NCBI GenBank assembly: GCA_016716335.1
Contig: JADJWN010000005.1
Span: 62,001-126,000 of the forward strand
Source of the DNA: Saprospiraceae bacterium
GTDB lineage: Bacteria > Bacteroidota > Bacteroidia > Chitinophagales > Saprospiraceae
Length of the DNA: 64,000 nt
Direction of reading: 5' to 3'
Positions within the stretch are counted from its first letter, which is position 1, and the number at the start of each line of letters is the position of its first letter. The notes under the pieces are model-generated. The model had not been told where the DNA came from, did not search any database, and saw only the letters and a list, made by a program, of their open reading frames with translations. The translations under genes were made by a program, and so were the position numbers. Below are positions 28,287-37,526 of this stretch, piece by piece.

Positions 28287-29885
28287 ATGCTTTCGAAAGC
28301 AGAAAAAGATAATCACAGAGCTACCATCTTCAGACATCTGGATGGCATCGTTACCGCACCTGGAGCTTTTATTCTTTCTCAAAAAGGGGTGACAGATTAT
28401 CTTCTCAGTCAGGAGAGTGTGGATGTCACAGAACTGAGCAGACTATTTAATGCCAATGAGGGATATCTCAATGTAGCACTACACGTACTGGCTGCTCAGG
28501 GGTGGCTCAGTCAGACCGTATCTGACGATGGCTCTTCAGTGAAATATCGGGTGACTGAAAGTGGTAAAGAAGCCTTTCCTTTATTCCATCTCTATGAAGG
28601 TGCATCTCATGTACTCAGATACACAGAACAATTTCATCCCAGACTCTTTGAAGTCGAGCCTTTCAGACATTGGGAAAAGGCTTTGGCCGCATACCGAAAG
28701 AGTGCATCTGAACACGATACAAATCCTGTAAAACAACAGATACTCAAACACATAGAAGGTGTACTGATTGGTCCATCCATTGTTCATCTGGCTATGAATG
28801 GCATGTTTCACAAGTATTTTATGGAAGCCTCCTTTAAGCCGGATGAATATCACAGGCATCCTGAATGCTTCGAAGTCTTGCTGGATTTTTTTGCAGAGTT
28901 GGGTTGGTTTATCAAGTCGAATGGTACCTACCGGTTTACTGAAACCGGAATGTTTTTTGCCCGGAGAGCTTCAGCATATGGCGTGACGGTGTCTTATATT
29001 CCTACCTTGAGAAGGCTGGAAGACCTCATTTTCGGCAATCCTGATGTATTGCGTCAAAATACGCCGGGTGCCAGAGAACTGCACGTGGACAGGGCTATGA
29101 ATGTCTGGGGCAGCGGTGGGGCACATACCGCTTATTTTGAAGAGGTGGACAAAATTCTGATTGATATATTTAATCAACCCATAGAAAATCAACCCAAGGG
29201 TCTGCTGGATATGGGCTGTGGTAACGGTGCTTTTCTCATACATGCATTTGATGTCATAGAGAGGCAAACACTCCGGGGGAGAATGCTGGAAGATTATCCG
29301 CTGATTCTGGTAGGTGCAGATTTTAATGATGAAGCATTGAGGGTATCGAGAGCAAATCTGATACAGGCAGATGTGTGGGCCAAATTTGTGCATGCAGATA
29401 TAGGCAAGCCGGATGTGCTTGCACATACACTCCGGGAGGACTATGGTATTGAATTGGGCGACCTGCTCAATTTCATAAGTTTTATAGATCACAACAGAAT
29501 ATGGAAGTTTCCTGCGATAGAGAGAAGCTTTGATATGCCGGTATCTTCCGGAGCCTATGCATATCGGGGCCAAAGAATAAATAACAGACTGGTTGAATCC
29601 TCACTCTATGAACATCTGCAGATGTGGGAGCCTTACATTTCAAAGCATGGATTGCTGATTATTGAATTGCACACCATAGATCCTGCACTGACTGCTGCTC
29701 ATATCGGTAAGACGGCCGCTACTGCCTACGATGCCACACATGGCTATTCAGATCAGTATATCATTGAGCTGGAGAGTTTCCGGCAAATTGCCGCTGCCCT
29801 GGGACTGAATTCTGTGGCAAAATATGCTACCAGATTTCCCGATAACGAGCTGGCTACCGTATCCATACAGTTATTCAGGCGGTGA
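28287..29885 (+). CDS. Winged-helix and SAM-methyltransferase fusion protein
   Basis: A 532-residue protein. Two N-terminal regions look like winged-helix modules (about residues 35-95, GYLNVALHVLAAQGWL; and 180-235, CFEVLLDFFAELGWF). The C-terminal half has a class I methyltransferase fold with motif I LLDMGCGNGAF and LVGADFNDEAL. Tandem winged helix plus methyltransferase recalls small-molecule or polyketide-type methyltransferases, but no carrier protein or synthase is nearby. The substrate is unknown. It starts 26 bases after the helicase, which may be an operon or simple packing. Confidence 0.75.
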   Translation: MLSKAEKDNHRATIFRHLDGIVTAPGAFILSQKGVTDYLLSQESVDVTELSRLFNANEGYLNVALHVLAAQGWLSQTVSDDGSSVKYRVTESGKEAFPLFHLYEGASHVLRYTEQFHPRLFEVEPFRHWEKALAAYRKSASEHDTNPVKQQILKHIEGVLIGPSIVHLAMNGMFHKYFMEASFKPDEYHRHPECFEVLLDFFAELGWFIKSNGTYRFTETGMFFARRASAYGVTVSYIPTLRRLEDLIFGNPDVLRQNTPGARELHVDRAMNVWGSGGAHTAYFEEVDKILIDIFNQPIENQPKGLLDMGCGNGAFLIHAFDVIERQTLRGRMLEDYPLILVGADFNDEALRVSRANLIQADVWAKFVHADIGKPDVLAHTLREDYGIELGDLLNFISFIDHNRIWKFPAIERSFDMPVSSGAYAYRGQRINNRLVESSLYEHLQMWEPYISKHGLLIIELHTIDPALTAAHIGKTAATAYDATHGYSDQYIIELESFRQIAAALGLNSVAKYATRFPDNELATVSIQLFRR

Positions 29886-30040
29886 TTGTTTGGGTCAATA
29901 GTATAATAAGTGATTTTTTTGACTATCTATAATTGCGACGAACATCAAAGTAATTTACTGAATAAAATGACAAAAAACATTTCATAGATTTTTGAAGATG
30001 TTAATATCTGTATTTTCCCAGAAAGACAATAAATATAAAA

Positions 30041-31097
30041 ATGAACAAATACATCGCTATCATGGCAGGTGGTATAGGCAGCCGTTTCTGGCCTTCAAGT
30101 ACGGAGGAACGACCCAAACAGTTTCTAGATATACTCGGAGTAGGCAAATCCTTGCTGAGGCTAACTTATGAGCGGTGTATCAGACTGGTACCTTCCGACC
30201 ATATTTTTATCGTTACAAATAAAAAGTATAAAGAACTGGTACAGCAGCATCTTCCGGAACTCCCTGAGCGAAATATATTATGCGAGCCCAGCATGAATAA
30301 TACCGCTCCCTGTGTGGCATATACTGCACTGCGTATCAATGCCATCAATCCGCAATCTGTATTTGCTGTACTGCCCTCAGATCATATCATACTCAAGGAA
30401 GAGGAGTATCTGCGGATTTTGGGTCAGGCCTTTGAATATGCTTCGACCGGAGACAGGATAATAACGCTGGGCATACAACCTACCCGCCCGGATACAGGCT
30501 ATGGATACATCAATTACGATCGGTCCGGTTTGAATCAGGGATTATGCAAAGTCCTGTCTTTTAAGGAAAAACCGGATGCTGCCACCGCACAGCGGTACAT
30601 TCAGTCCCGGGGATTACCTGTGGAATGCCGGCATGTTTGTGTGGAGTGTACATACTATTCTGCATGCTTTTGAAAAGTATGCTCCCGACATTACTCATAT
30701 CCTGCAATCTGAAAAGGAGGCGTTCAATACAGATCGGGAGCAGGATTATATTGACCGGATTTATCCCCTGACTGCCAGAATATCCATCGACTATGCAATA
30801 CTTGAAAAGGCCGGCAATGTATATACCATACCGGCAGATATCGGATGGAGTGATCTCGGCACCTGGAACAGTCTGCATGCGTATCTGGCAGACAGCAGCG
30901 ATCAGGTGACTATTGGCAATCATATTCACCTCATTGATTGCAGGGATATCATTGTGAGATCTGACAATGATAAAGTAATTGTCATCAAAGGATTGGAAAA
31001 CTATATAGTAATCGATGAAGAAAATGCCTTGCTTATCTATCCCAAATCAGATGAGCAGGAAATAAAAACTGTGGTTAATTCTCTTACAACAGCCTGA
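30041..31097 (+). pseudogene. manC: Mannose-1-phosphate guanylyltransferase, frameshifted
   Basis: The first part starts IAIMAGGIGSRFWPSS, the nucleotide-sugar pyrophosphorylase signature, and includes LPSDH and FKEKPD. The second part continues GDYLWNAGMFVW to IPADIGWSDLGTW. Removing one C from CCC at 30606-30608 (next to GGGG) restores QRYIQSGDYLWNAGMF. The enzyme makes GDP-mannose for mannose, fucose or related residues of the glycans made by the adjacent clusters. As written the protein is cut after 210 residues, before the second half of the mannose-phosphate site. Confidence 0.88.
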
Positions 31098-31117
31098 CTT
31101 TTGGGGATTCTCATTTT

Positions 31118-31404
31118 TATGAAAAACCGTCAGTTTAGAGTATGAAAAATCATCAGTTTAAAGTATGAAAAACCGTCAGTTTAGAGTATGAAAAATCATC
31201 AGTTTAAAGTATGAAAAATCATCAGTTTAAAGTATGAAAATTCATCAGTTTATAGTATGAAAAACCGTCAGTTTATAGTATGAAAATCCATCAGTTTTAA
31301 GTATGAAAAACCGTCAGTTTAGAGTATGAAAATCCATCAGTTTAAAGTATGAAAAATCATCAGTTTAAAGTATGAAAAACCATCAGTTTACAGAATGTGT
31401 TTAG
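31118..31404 (+). repeat. Minisatellite of twelve 23-bp units, each an overlapping mini-frame
   Basis: Twelve contiguous units begin at 31118 and repeat every 23 bases to 31393. Each carries ATGAAAA, then CGTCAGTTT or CATCAGTTT, with A/G changes near the end. Because 23 is one less than 24, most units encode an eight-residue frame (MKNRQFRV, MKNHQFKV and variants) whose TGA stop overlaps the next unit's ATG as ATGA; unit 8 stops early at TAA and the last extends to TAG 31402-31404. There are no spacers. The array lies between manC and the second DUF4143 ATPase, ending about 57 bases before the latter's start. Confidence 0.9.
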
Positions 31405-31425
31405 GGTTCAATTTTAATAAATGCT

Positions 31426-31433
31426 TATATTTG
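31426..31433 (+). promoter_or_regulatory. Candidate Bacteroidota -7 promoter element
   Basis: TATATTTG matches the Bacteroidota -7 consensus TAnnTTTG and lies 27 bases before the ATG of the DUF4143 ATPase at 31461. No clear -33 TTTG is seen at the usual spacing, so the call rests on one element and position. Confidence 0.35.
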
Positions 31434-31460
31434 AAGCTTATTTTGCAGTGTTAAGGACTG

Positions 31461-32633
31461 ATGGAAAATAAAGTAATCAAAAGGGTATTGAATCAACACC
31501 TGAAGAAGGTAGCCACTTATTATCCTGTAATAAGTCTGGCGGGACCGAGACAGGCCGGTAAATCTACTTTACTCAGAGATAGCTTTACAAACTATGAATA
31601 TATCAGTCTGGAGAATCCGGATATTGCCCTGTTTGCAAGGACAGATCCAAGAGGATTTTTTAATCGTTACTCTGAAGGAGTAATCATTGATGAGGCTCAG
31701 AAGATACCGGAGCTTTTTTCTTACCTGCAGGGTCTGGTAGATGAAAAAAGGATTCCGGGCAGATTTATATTGTCCGGGTCTCAGAATTACCTGCTGCATA
31801 GAGGGATTACACAGTCTCTCGCCGGCAGAGTGGATATCTCCACATTATTTCCTCTGGATTTTGAAGAAATGTCAGATTTTAAGGATTGGGACAGCAGTCT
31901 GGAAAGTCTCATGGTCAATGGATTTTATCCGGGCAGATGGGTACATGAGATACCTCCCAAAATATTTTACAGCAATTATATAAGGACCTATCTGGAACGG
32001 GACGTTTCTGATTTGGTGAATATTGGCAACCTAGCTACTTTCAGAAGTTTTTTAAAACTCCTGGCTTACCATTGCGGTACTCAGGTCAAAATTACTGAAA
32101 TGAGTAACAGCCTCAATGTTTCATTCAATACCATTAAATCCTGGCTTACCATTCTGGAGTCAAGTTATATTATTTTCACCTTAGCACCCTATTATAATAA
32201 TTTCGGCAAGCGGTTGCTCAAGACTCCCAAGTATTACTTTTATGATACGGGGCTTTTGTGCCATCTTTTGGGGTTGGGTGACAATCAAAAACTGCTGCAA
32301 TCAGATAAGTACGGCATTATTTTCGAAAACATGGTTATAGCAGAAAAGATAAAGTTTCTCACCCACCGGCATATCCATCATGATATGTTCTTTTTCAGAG
32401 ACTCCAATGGAATGGAGGTAGATCTTATAGAAGCAGATGAGAGTAACTCTGTGAAGATGTATGAAATAAAATCCGGAAGGACATTCAAAGCTGATTTTTT
32501 AAAGAATATGACCAAACTGAAAAATAAAGACAATTCTTTGCGGATGAATGTAATTTATGCCGGTGACCAGACCCTTTCATTAAAGGATTACGCTGTTTCC
32601 AACTGGAAGGAAATGCATCGAGCTGCCAATTGA
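31461..32633 (+). CDS. AAA+ ATPase with DUF4143 domain, copy 2
   Basis: A 390-residue protein: Walker A AGPRQAGKST, Walker B VIIDEAQKI, sensor region FILSGSQNYLL, and a DUF4143 C-terminus with KYYFYDTGLLCHLLG and a nuclease-like VDLIEADESN then MYEIKSG. It is related to the ATPase at 20867 but diverged. It stands alone between manC and a GT4 gene, preceded by the 23-bp minisatellite. The role of this family is not known. Confidence 0.85.
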   Translation: MENKVIKRVLNQHLKKVATYYPVISLAGPRQAGKSTLLRDSFTNYEYISLENPDIALFARTDPRGFFNRYSEGVIIDEAQKIPELFSYLQGLVDEKRIPGRFILSGSQNYLLHRGITQSLAGRVDISTLFPLDFEEMSDFKDWDSSLESLMVNGFYPGRWVHEIPPKIFYSNYIRTYLERDVSDLVNIGNLATFRSFLKLLAYHCGTQVKITEMSNSLNVSFNTIKSWLTILESSYIIFTLAPYYNNFGKRLLKTPKYYFYDTGLLCHLLGLGDNQKLLQSDKYGIIFENMVIAEKIKFLTHRHIHHDMFFFRDSNGMEVDLIEADESNSVKMYEIKSGRTFKADFLKNMTKLKNKDNSLRMNVIYAGDQTLSLKDYAVSNWKEMHRAAN

Positions 32634-32667
32634 ACTTTTGTAAATCCCATTAAACGCTTAAATCTCA

Positions 32668-33804
32668 TTGACCTCTCCACCAAAGAAGCTTACCATCGCC
32701 CTCGTAGCCAATTCCACCTGGAATATTTATAATTTCAGGCTCAATCTGATTGACAGATTTTTGGCAGAAGGGCATGATGTGGTGGTAATAGCACCTGTGG
32801 ATGAATACATCAGCTATAAGGAGAGCTATCCACAGGTCAGGCACTTTGGATTAAGGTTTCTGGACAGAGACAGCACCAACCCACTTAAGGATATACTCCT
32901 TATACTCGAACTTATGAGGAGATACCGCAAAATAAAACCGGATCTGGTTTTGCATTTTACCAACAAACCCAATATCTATGGTGGCATAGCAGCATGTCTG
33001 GCAGGGGTTCGTTCTGTGGCGGTAGTTACAGGGTTAGGTTATGCTTTTATACATAGGGGCTGGATTACCCGGATTATCTCTTTGCTTTACAGCATCGCAT
33101 CCCGATGTCACAGGAAATTCATTTTTGAAAATATAGAAGACAGGGAGCTGCTCGAGTCTTTGGGTATTGTCGGTAAGGACAGAGCAGTATCGGTCAAAGG
33201 TTGTGGGGTCAATACCCGATATTTTACTCCGGTGAAACACAGTCAGAACGGCAAAGTTGTATTCACATTTATAGGCAGATTGCTTTATGACAAAGGAATA
33301 CGGGAGTATGTAGCAGCTGCCAGAAAGATGAGGTCGGTCACATCAAATGCAGAGTTCTGGATAGTAGGGGAGCTGGATCCTGAGAATCCCGCAACCGTGG
33401 ACAAGGACGAACTGCTCCAGTGGGTGGAGAATGATATAGTGTATTATCACGGCTTTGTCAAGGATGTAAGGCCGTTGATAGCACAGTCGGACTGTATTGT
33501 ATTGCCTTCATATAGAGAAGCTATACCCAGAACGATCACAGAAGGTATGGCAATGGCAAAACCCGTCATTACCACTGACTCAGCCGGTTGTCGTGAGGCA
33601 GTAGATGAAGGAGTGAATGGATATCTGACAAAGGTCAAAAATATAGACAGTCTCGTACAGGCAATGAAACATTTTATGGCTTTGGATGGTGAGCAACGTC
33701 ATAGTATGGGGCTGGCCGGTCGGGAAAAAGCCTGCAGAGAATTTGATGACAAGCTGATAGCAGACCACATATACCGCATAATTTCCGAAACCACTTTGTC
33801 TTAA
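32668..33804 (+). CDS. GT4 family glycosyltransferase
   Basis: A 378-residue GT-B enzyme. It begins KLTIALVANSTWNIYNFR, has VVTGLGYAFIHRG in the acceptor domain, FIGRLLYDKGIREYV at the donor domain, and PSYREAIPRTITEGMAMAKP as the EX7E-type motif. The start is TTG 32668; no in-frame ATG occurs before the first strand. It opens a second block of sugar genes and is followed immediately by the hairpin arrays. Confidence 0.87.
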   Translation: MTSPPKKLTIALVANSTWNIYNFRLNLIDRFLAEGHDVVVIAPVDEYISYKESYPQVRHFGLRFLDRDSTNPLKDILLILELMRRYRKIKPDLVLHFTNKPNIYGGIAACLAGVRSVAVVTGLGYAFIHRGWITRIISLLYSIASRCHRKFIFENIEDRELLESLGIVGKDRAVSVKGCGVNTRYFTPVKHSQNGKVVFTFIGRLLYDKGIREYVAAARKMRSVTSNAEFWIVGELDPENPATVDKDELLQWVENDIVYYHGFVKDVRPLIAQSDCIVLPSYREAIPRTITEGMAMAKPVITTDSAGCREAVDEGVNGYLTKVKNIDSLVQAMKHFMALDGEQRHSMGLAGREKACREFDDKLIADHIYRIISETTLS

Positions 33805-33815
33805 CTAAAGCTTGT

Positions 33816-34135
33816 CTTAGCGTCCACGCTAAAGTTTGTCTTAGCGGCCACGCTAAGATAACATATTCCCAAGGATTCCAAGCCTGAATAAAAGAGGCTC
33901 AGGCAAGATGCCTTTTACTATATTGCATCGTAGCCCTGAGGCTACGACGAACAAAAAGCTTGTCTTAGCGTCTACGCTAAGATATCTTATTCTCAAGGCT
34001 TCCAGGCCTGAATAAAAAGAAGTATCAGGCAAGATGCCTTTCTTCATAACGCATCGTAGCCCTGAGGCTACGACGAACAAAATGCTTGTCTTAGCGTCCA
34101 CGCTAAGATACCATATAATTTAGGCTTCCAAGCCT
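33816..34135. repeat. Left array of extragenic palindromes beside a RAYT gene
   Basis: Four hairpin types recur in fixed order. Type a: TCGTAGCC-CTGA-GGCTACGA (33928-33947, 34054-34073). Type b: CTTAGCGT-CC-ACGCTAAG (33964-33981, 34090-34107, with variants at 33816 and 33840). Type c: AGGCTT-CC-AAGCCT (variants at 33871 and 33995, perfect at 34122-34135). Type d: AGGCA-AGA-TGCCT (33901-33913, 34027-34039). Type a repeats at a 126-base spacing. The arrays abut the transposase gene, as REP sequences do around RAYT genes, and may also end transcription after the GT4 gene. Confidence 0.9.
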
Positions 34136-34161
34136 GAAAAACCTAAAATACAATTCTTACA

Positions 34162-34773
34162 ATGCCACACGGCCATCAGATAAAAAATCAAAATGCCTTA
34201 CATTTTGTGACCTTGACAACAGTAGGTTGGATAGATGTTTTTACCTACAAGAGGTACAAGGATTTGATAGTTGATAATTTAAACTTCTGTATCCTGAATA
34301 AAGGTCTGGAGTTATATGGCTGGGTACTAATGAGCAATCATCTTCATATGATCTGTCGGGCAAAGGAGCCTTTTAAACTTTCAGATATTCTACGAGACTT
34401 AAAAAGTTTTTCTGCAAAACAGATTATTGCTGAAATTCAAAAAAATACTGAAAGCAGAAGAGAGTGGTTGATTATGGTAATGAAATACCACACAAAATTC
34501 AATAAAAGGAATGATAATTTTCAATTTTGGCAGCATGATAATCATCCTGTCGAATTGGAATCACCTTCATGGATAAAACAAAGATTGCAATATTTGCATA
34601 ATAACCCTGTCCGGGCAGGTATTACTTTGAATCCTGAGGATTACCTACACAGTTCTGCGAGGAATTACGCAGGTATGGAAGGACTGATACCGGTTCAAAT
34701 TTTAGATCTGGGCCCTGATGTAGTGTTTATTCCTTCTTACGTTGTTGTTCAGGCAAGATGCCTTTCATTATAA
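34162..34773 (+). mobile_element. REP-associated tyrosine transposase (RAYT, Y1 HUH family)
   Basis: A 203-residue single-strand transposase of the TnpA-REP type. The HUH motif is SNHLHMI (H60, H62) and the likely nucleophile is Y144 in RLQYLHNNPVRAG. Such proteins are thought to move or maintain the palindromic repeats around them, and perfect hairpin arrays stand on both sides. The last ten codons (QARCLSL end) come from a type-d hairpin and the TAA stop lies just after it, so the native C-terminus was probably joined to, or extended by, the repeat. Confidence 0.88.
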
Positions 34774-35113
34774 CACATCGTAGCCCTGAGGCTACGACGA
34801 ACAAAATGCTTGTCTTAGCGTCCACGCTAAGATACTCTATTCTCAAGGCTTCCAAGCCTTACTCAAAAAGGGTATCAGGCAAGATGCCTTTCATTATAAC
34901 ACATCGTAGCCCTGAGGCTACGACGAACAAAATGCTTGTCTTAGCGTCCACGCTAAGATACCATATAATTTAGGCTTCCAAGCCTGAATGAAAAGAGGCT
35001 CAGGCAAGATGCCTTTCATTATAACGCATCGTAGCCCTGAGGCTACGACGAACAAAAAAGAAGCTCAGGCAGGATGCCTTTAACTATAATGCATCGTAGC
35101 CCCGAGGCTACGA
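34751..35113. repeat. Right array of extragenic palindromes beside a RAYT gene
   Basis: The same four hairpins as on the left continue in order d-a-b-c: d at 34751, 34877, 35002 and a variant at 35067; a at 34778, 34904, 35029 and a variant at 35094; b at 34814 and 34940; c at 34845 and 34972. Type-a copies are 126, 125 and 65 bases apart, so the last unit lacks b and c. The array begins inside the transposase reading frame and ends 14 bases before the ATG of the next glycosyltransferase. Confidence 0.9.
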
Positions 35114-35127
35114 CGAACAAAGTTTCA

Positions 35128-36423
35128 ATGAATTCTGAGTTGTCTATATTATTCATCCACTATCATTATCCCCCTGTTAAAAATAGTGGAGTGTACAGAA
35201 ATTACTATCTCTCTGAGGCTATTTCAAAGCTGATTGGAAAATGCTTTGTCATCACATCAGACAACAGCAAAGTACTGCCCCTTGAAGCATTACCCATAAA
35301 TCCTGATATCGAAGTATTTCCTTGTTTCACCTGTGATTATCGTACAATTTCAGGCAGCCTGGGCAAAACAGGTAAAATAAAGCATGGGGCACAATTTTCT
35401 GAACACAAAAAGGACTCCCCAATTGCTCAATTTCTCCTTAGAGTACAAAGGAGTTTTCCTTTCAATCTGCTATTGGCAGAAGGGAGTATCCTGTACATTT
35501 TTAATGCTTACTTTACGGCAAAAAAATTAATCCCCCAACATAAAATCAAAGTGGTTTTTTCATCCTTCATGCCTTATGCGGACCATATCATTGCATGGAT
35601 GCTCAAAGGTAAATTTCCACAATTGATCTGGATTGCAGACTTCAGGGATTTGCAGGTGGAGCCTATCTATAAAAACACTTTATGGCCCGGATTTCAAAAA
35701 AAAGTAGAAAAATATCTTCTGCAAAAAGCCGATGTGGTGACCACAGTTTCAAATGGCATCACTGCAAAAATGAAGGAAATACATTCCAACGTACATACTA
35801 TAACCAAAGGTGTAACTTTAAGACCTGTTCTATCTTCTTTTGATCATTTTACCATACATTATTCAGGCTCCTTGTTTCTGGAGTACAGAGATCCTCGTCC
35901 TTTATTCCGTGTGATGAACAAATTGCTTTTAGATCAAAAATTGGATATAAATAAAGTCCGGTTTATATACGCCGGAAAAGATGGAAAGCGCATGTCATTA
36001 TGGGCAGCAGAAAATGGATTAGAATCAATTTTTGTCAATAAAGGCATGCTATCCAGGTACGAAGCACTGGAGTATCAGAGTAAATCACATATCAATCTCC
36101 TACTCACCTCTGCCAGCGAAGAACATACAGGACTGCTTACGGGCAAATTATTTGAATACATCGAAGCAGGTAGGGAGATACTTTGCTGGATAAAAGGCAG
36201 TAGAGATCAAGAGATAGAAAGAATGTTTGATGATTATGGACTGGGTTCTGTTTTATATAAGGAAGATGACCTGGAAGCCTATATTATAAGCAAATATAGG
36301 GAATGGATTGAGACCGGCGAGGTTCGCTCTCATCATAAGCAAGAGAAAATCATGCAGGAATTAAGCTGGGATCATCAGGCCGGTAAAGTTTTGCAATTGA
36401 TCGAAAAATTCAGTAAATCTTGA
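35128..36423 (+). CDS. Glycosyltransferase of the GT4-like (GT-B) type
   Basis: About 431 residues. It starts at ATG 35128 (MNSELSILFIHYHYPPV), the first methionine outside the hairpin array. FIHYHYPPVKNSGVYR is the acceptor-side glycine-loop region, IWIADFRDLQ and VVTTVSNGITAKM are typical of this branch, and KLFEYIEAGREILC is the donor-side motif. The stop overlaps the TTG start of wecB. The start lies only 14 bases beyond a type-a hairpin, so the repeat array forms its 5' leader. Confidence 0.8.
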   Translation: MNSELSILFIHYHYPPVKNSGVYRNYYLSEAISKLIGKCFVITSDNSKVLPLEALPINPDIEVFPCFTCDYRTISGSLGKTGKIKHGAQFSEHKKDSPIAQFLLRVQRSFPFNLLLAEGSILYIFNAYFTAKKLIPQHKIKVVFSSFMPYADHIIAWMLKGKFPQLIWIADFRDLQVEPIYKNTLWPGFQKKVEKYLLQKADVVTTVSNGITAKMKEIHSNVHTITKGVTLRPVLSSFDHFTIHYSGSLFLEYRDPRPLFRVMNKLLLDQKLDINKVRFIYAGKDGKRMSLWAAENGLESIFVNKGMLSRYEALEYQSKSHINLLLTSASEEHTGLLTGKLFEYIEAGREILCWIKGSRDQEIERMFDDYGLGSVLYKEDDLEAYIISKYREWIETGEVRSHHKQEKIMQELSWDHQAGKVLQLIEKFSKS

Positions 36424-37493
36424 GTCATTACAAACTTTTATCTGTTGTGGGGGCACGTCCGCAGTTTATCAAACTTGCGGCTATGCACAGAGCTATTGCA
36501 AAGATTCCAACACTCAAACATGTGATTGTGCATTCCGGGCAGCATTATGATTTTGAGATGTCAGACAGATTTTTTGAGGAACTGACTATCCCCAAACCGA
36601 ATTACAACCTTGAGATAGGCTCTGATCATCCGGTATTGCAGATGGCAAAGTGTATGACAGGATTGGTGGATGTTTTCGTGAAAGAAAAGCCGGACATAAT
36701 ATTGGTATATGGAGATACTAATACCACAGCAGCGGCTGCCATTGCTGCTGCCAAATGTAATTTCAAAACAGCCCACATAGAAGCAGGTCTCAGGGAGTGG
36801 GACAAGTCCATCCCGGAAGAAGTCAACAAGCTGCTCACGGATGCAGTCACAGACCTGTATTTTACACCTACTGAAACAGGTAAAATCAATCTGGAAAAAG
36901 AAGGCAAAACGCAAAATGTTTTTGTCACAGGAGATATCAGTCTGGATCTCCTCTATGATTACACTCCTGAATCAAAAATCTCAGTCCCCGAAGAGCCATA
37001 CATATTCATGACCTGCCACCGGGCTGTCAACACAGATAATCCGCAGAACTTAAAACAGATATTACTTGCAGCTGAAGCAATAGCTAAACCTGTAATTTTT
37101 GCATTACATCCCAGGACAAAAAAAGTGATTGAAACTCACTTTTCCGACTGGCATGCGGACAATGTCACTATTATTGATCCCCCGGGATTTTGGGATACTC
37201 AGACGTATATCAAGCATGCAGAATTTGTCCTTACAGATTCGGGGGGAATCATTAAGGAAGCCTACTTTCACAAAGTACCTGCGGTGATTCTGGACAAACA
37301 GACAGAGTGGGTGGAGACTGTACAGGAAGGATGGAACGTCATCGCCGGACCTGACAAAAATGCAATTCTAAGAGCCGTACACAACTGGAAAAGACCCGAC
37401 TATCACAGCAACTGTCTGGGTGATGGCAAAGCAGGTATGAGAATTGTGGAACAAATAATACAATATCTTGAAAAATTGAACATAAACAAATAA
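36420..37493 (+). CDS. wecB: UDP-GlcNAc 2-epimerase, non-hydrolysing
   Basis: A 357-residue epimerase that interconverts UDP-GlcNAc and UDP-ManNAc. It opens LLSVVGARPQFIKLA, followed by HSGQHYDFEM, VYGDTNTTAA, AHIEAGLREWDKSIPEEVNK and late LTDSGGIIKEA, all family hallmarks. The start is TTG in a TTGA overlap with the preceding glycosyltransferase. It supplies ManNAc-type donors for this sugar block. Confidence 0.92.
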   Translation: MSHYKLLSVVGARPQFIKLAAMHRAIAKIPTLKHVIVHSGQHYDFEMSDRFFEELTIPKPNYNLEIGSDHPVLQMAKCMTGLVDVFVKEKPDIILVYGDTNTTAAAAIAAAKCNFKTAHIEAGLREWDKSIPEEVNKLLTDAVTDLYFTPTETGKINLEKEGKTQNVFVTGDISLDLLYDYTPESKISVPEEPYIFMTCHRAVNTDNPQNLKQILLAAEAIAKPVIFALHPRTKKVIETHFSDWHADNVTIIDPPGFWDTQTYIKHAEFVLTDSGGIIKEAYFHKVPAVILDKQTEWVETVQEGWNVIAGPDKNAILRAVHNWKRPDYHSNCLGDGKAGMRIVEQIIQYLEKLNINK

Positions 37494-37526
37494 GTACTTG
37501 TTTGGGTACGTATAACTCAATATTTT

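Noticed and set aside
31118..31393. CRISPR-like array
   Set aside because: The 23-base units are contiguous with no unique spacers, and no cas gene is near.
34758..34973. Frame across the hairpin array with repeated ITHRSPEATTNK
   Set aside because: It is translation of the REP repeats; the same peptide occurs in other frames through each copy.
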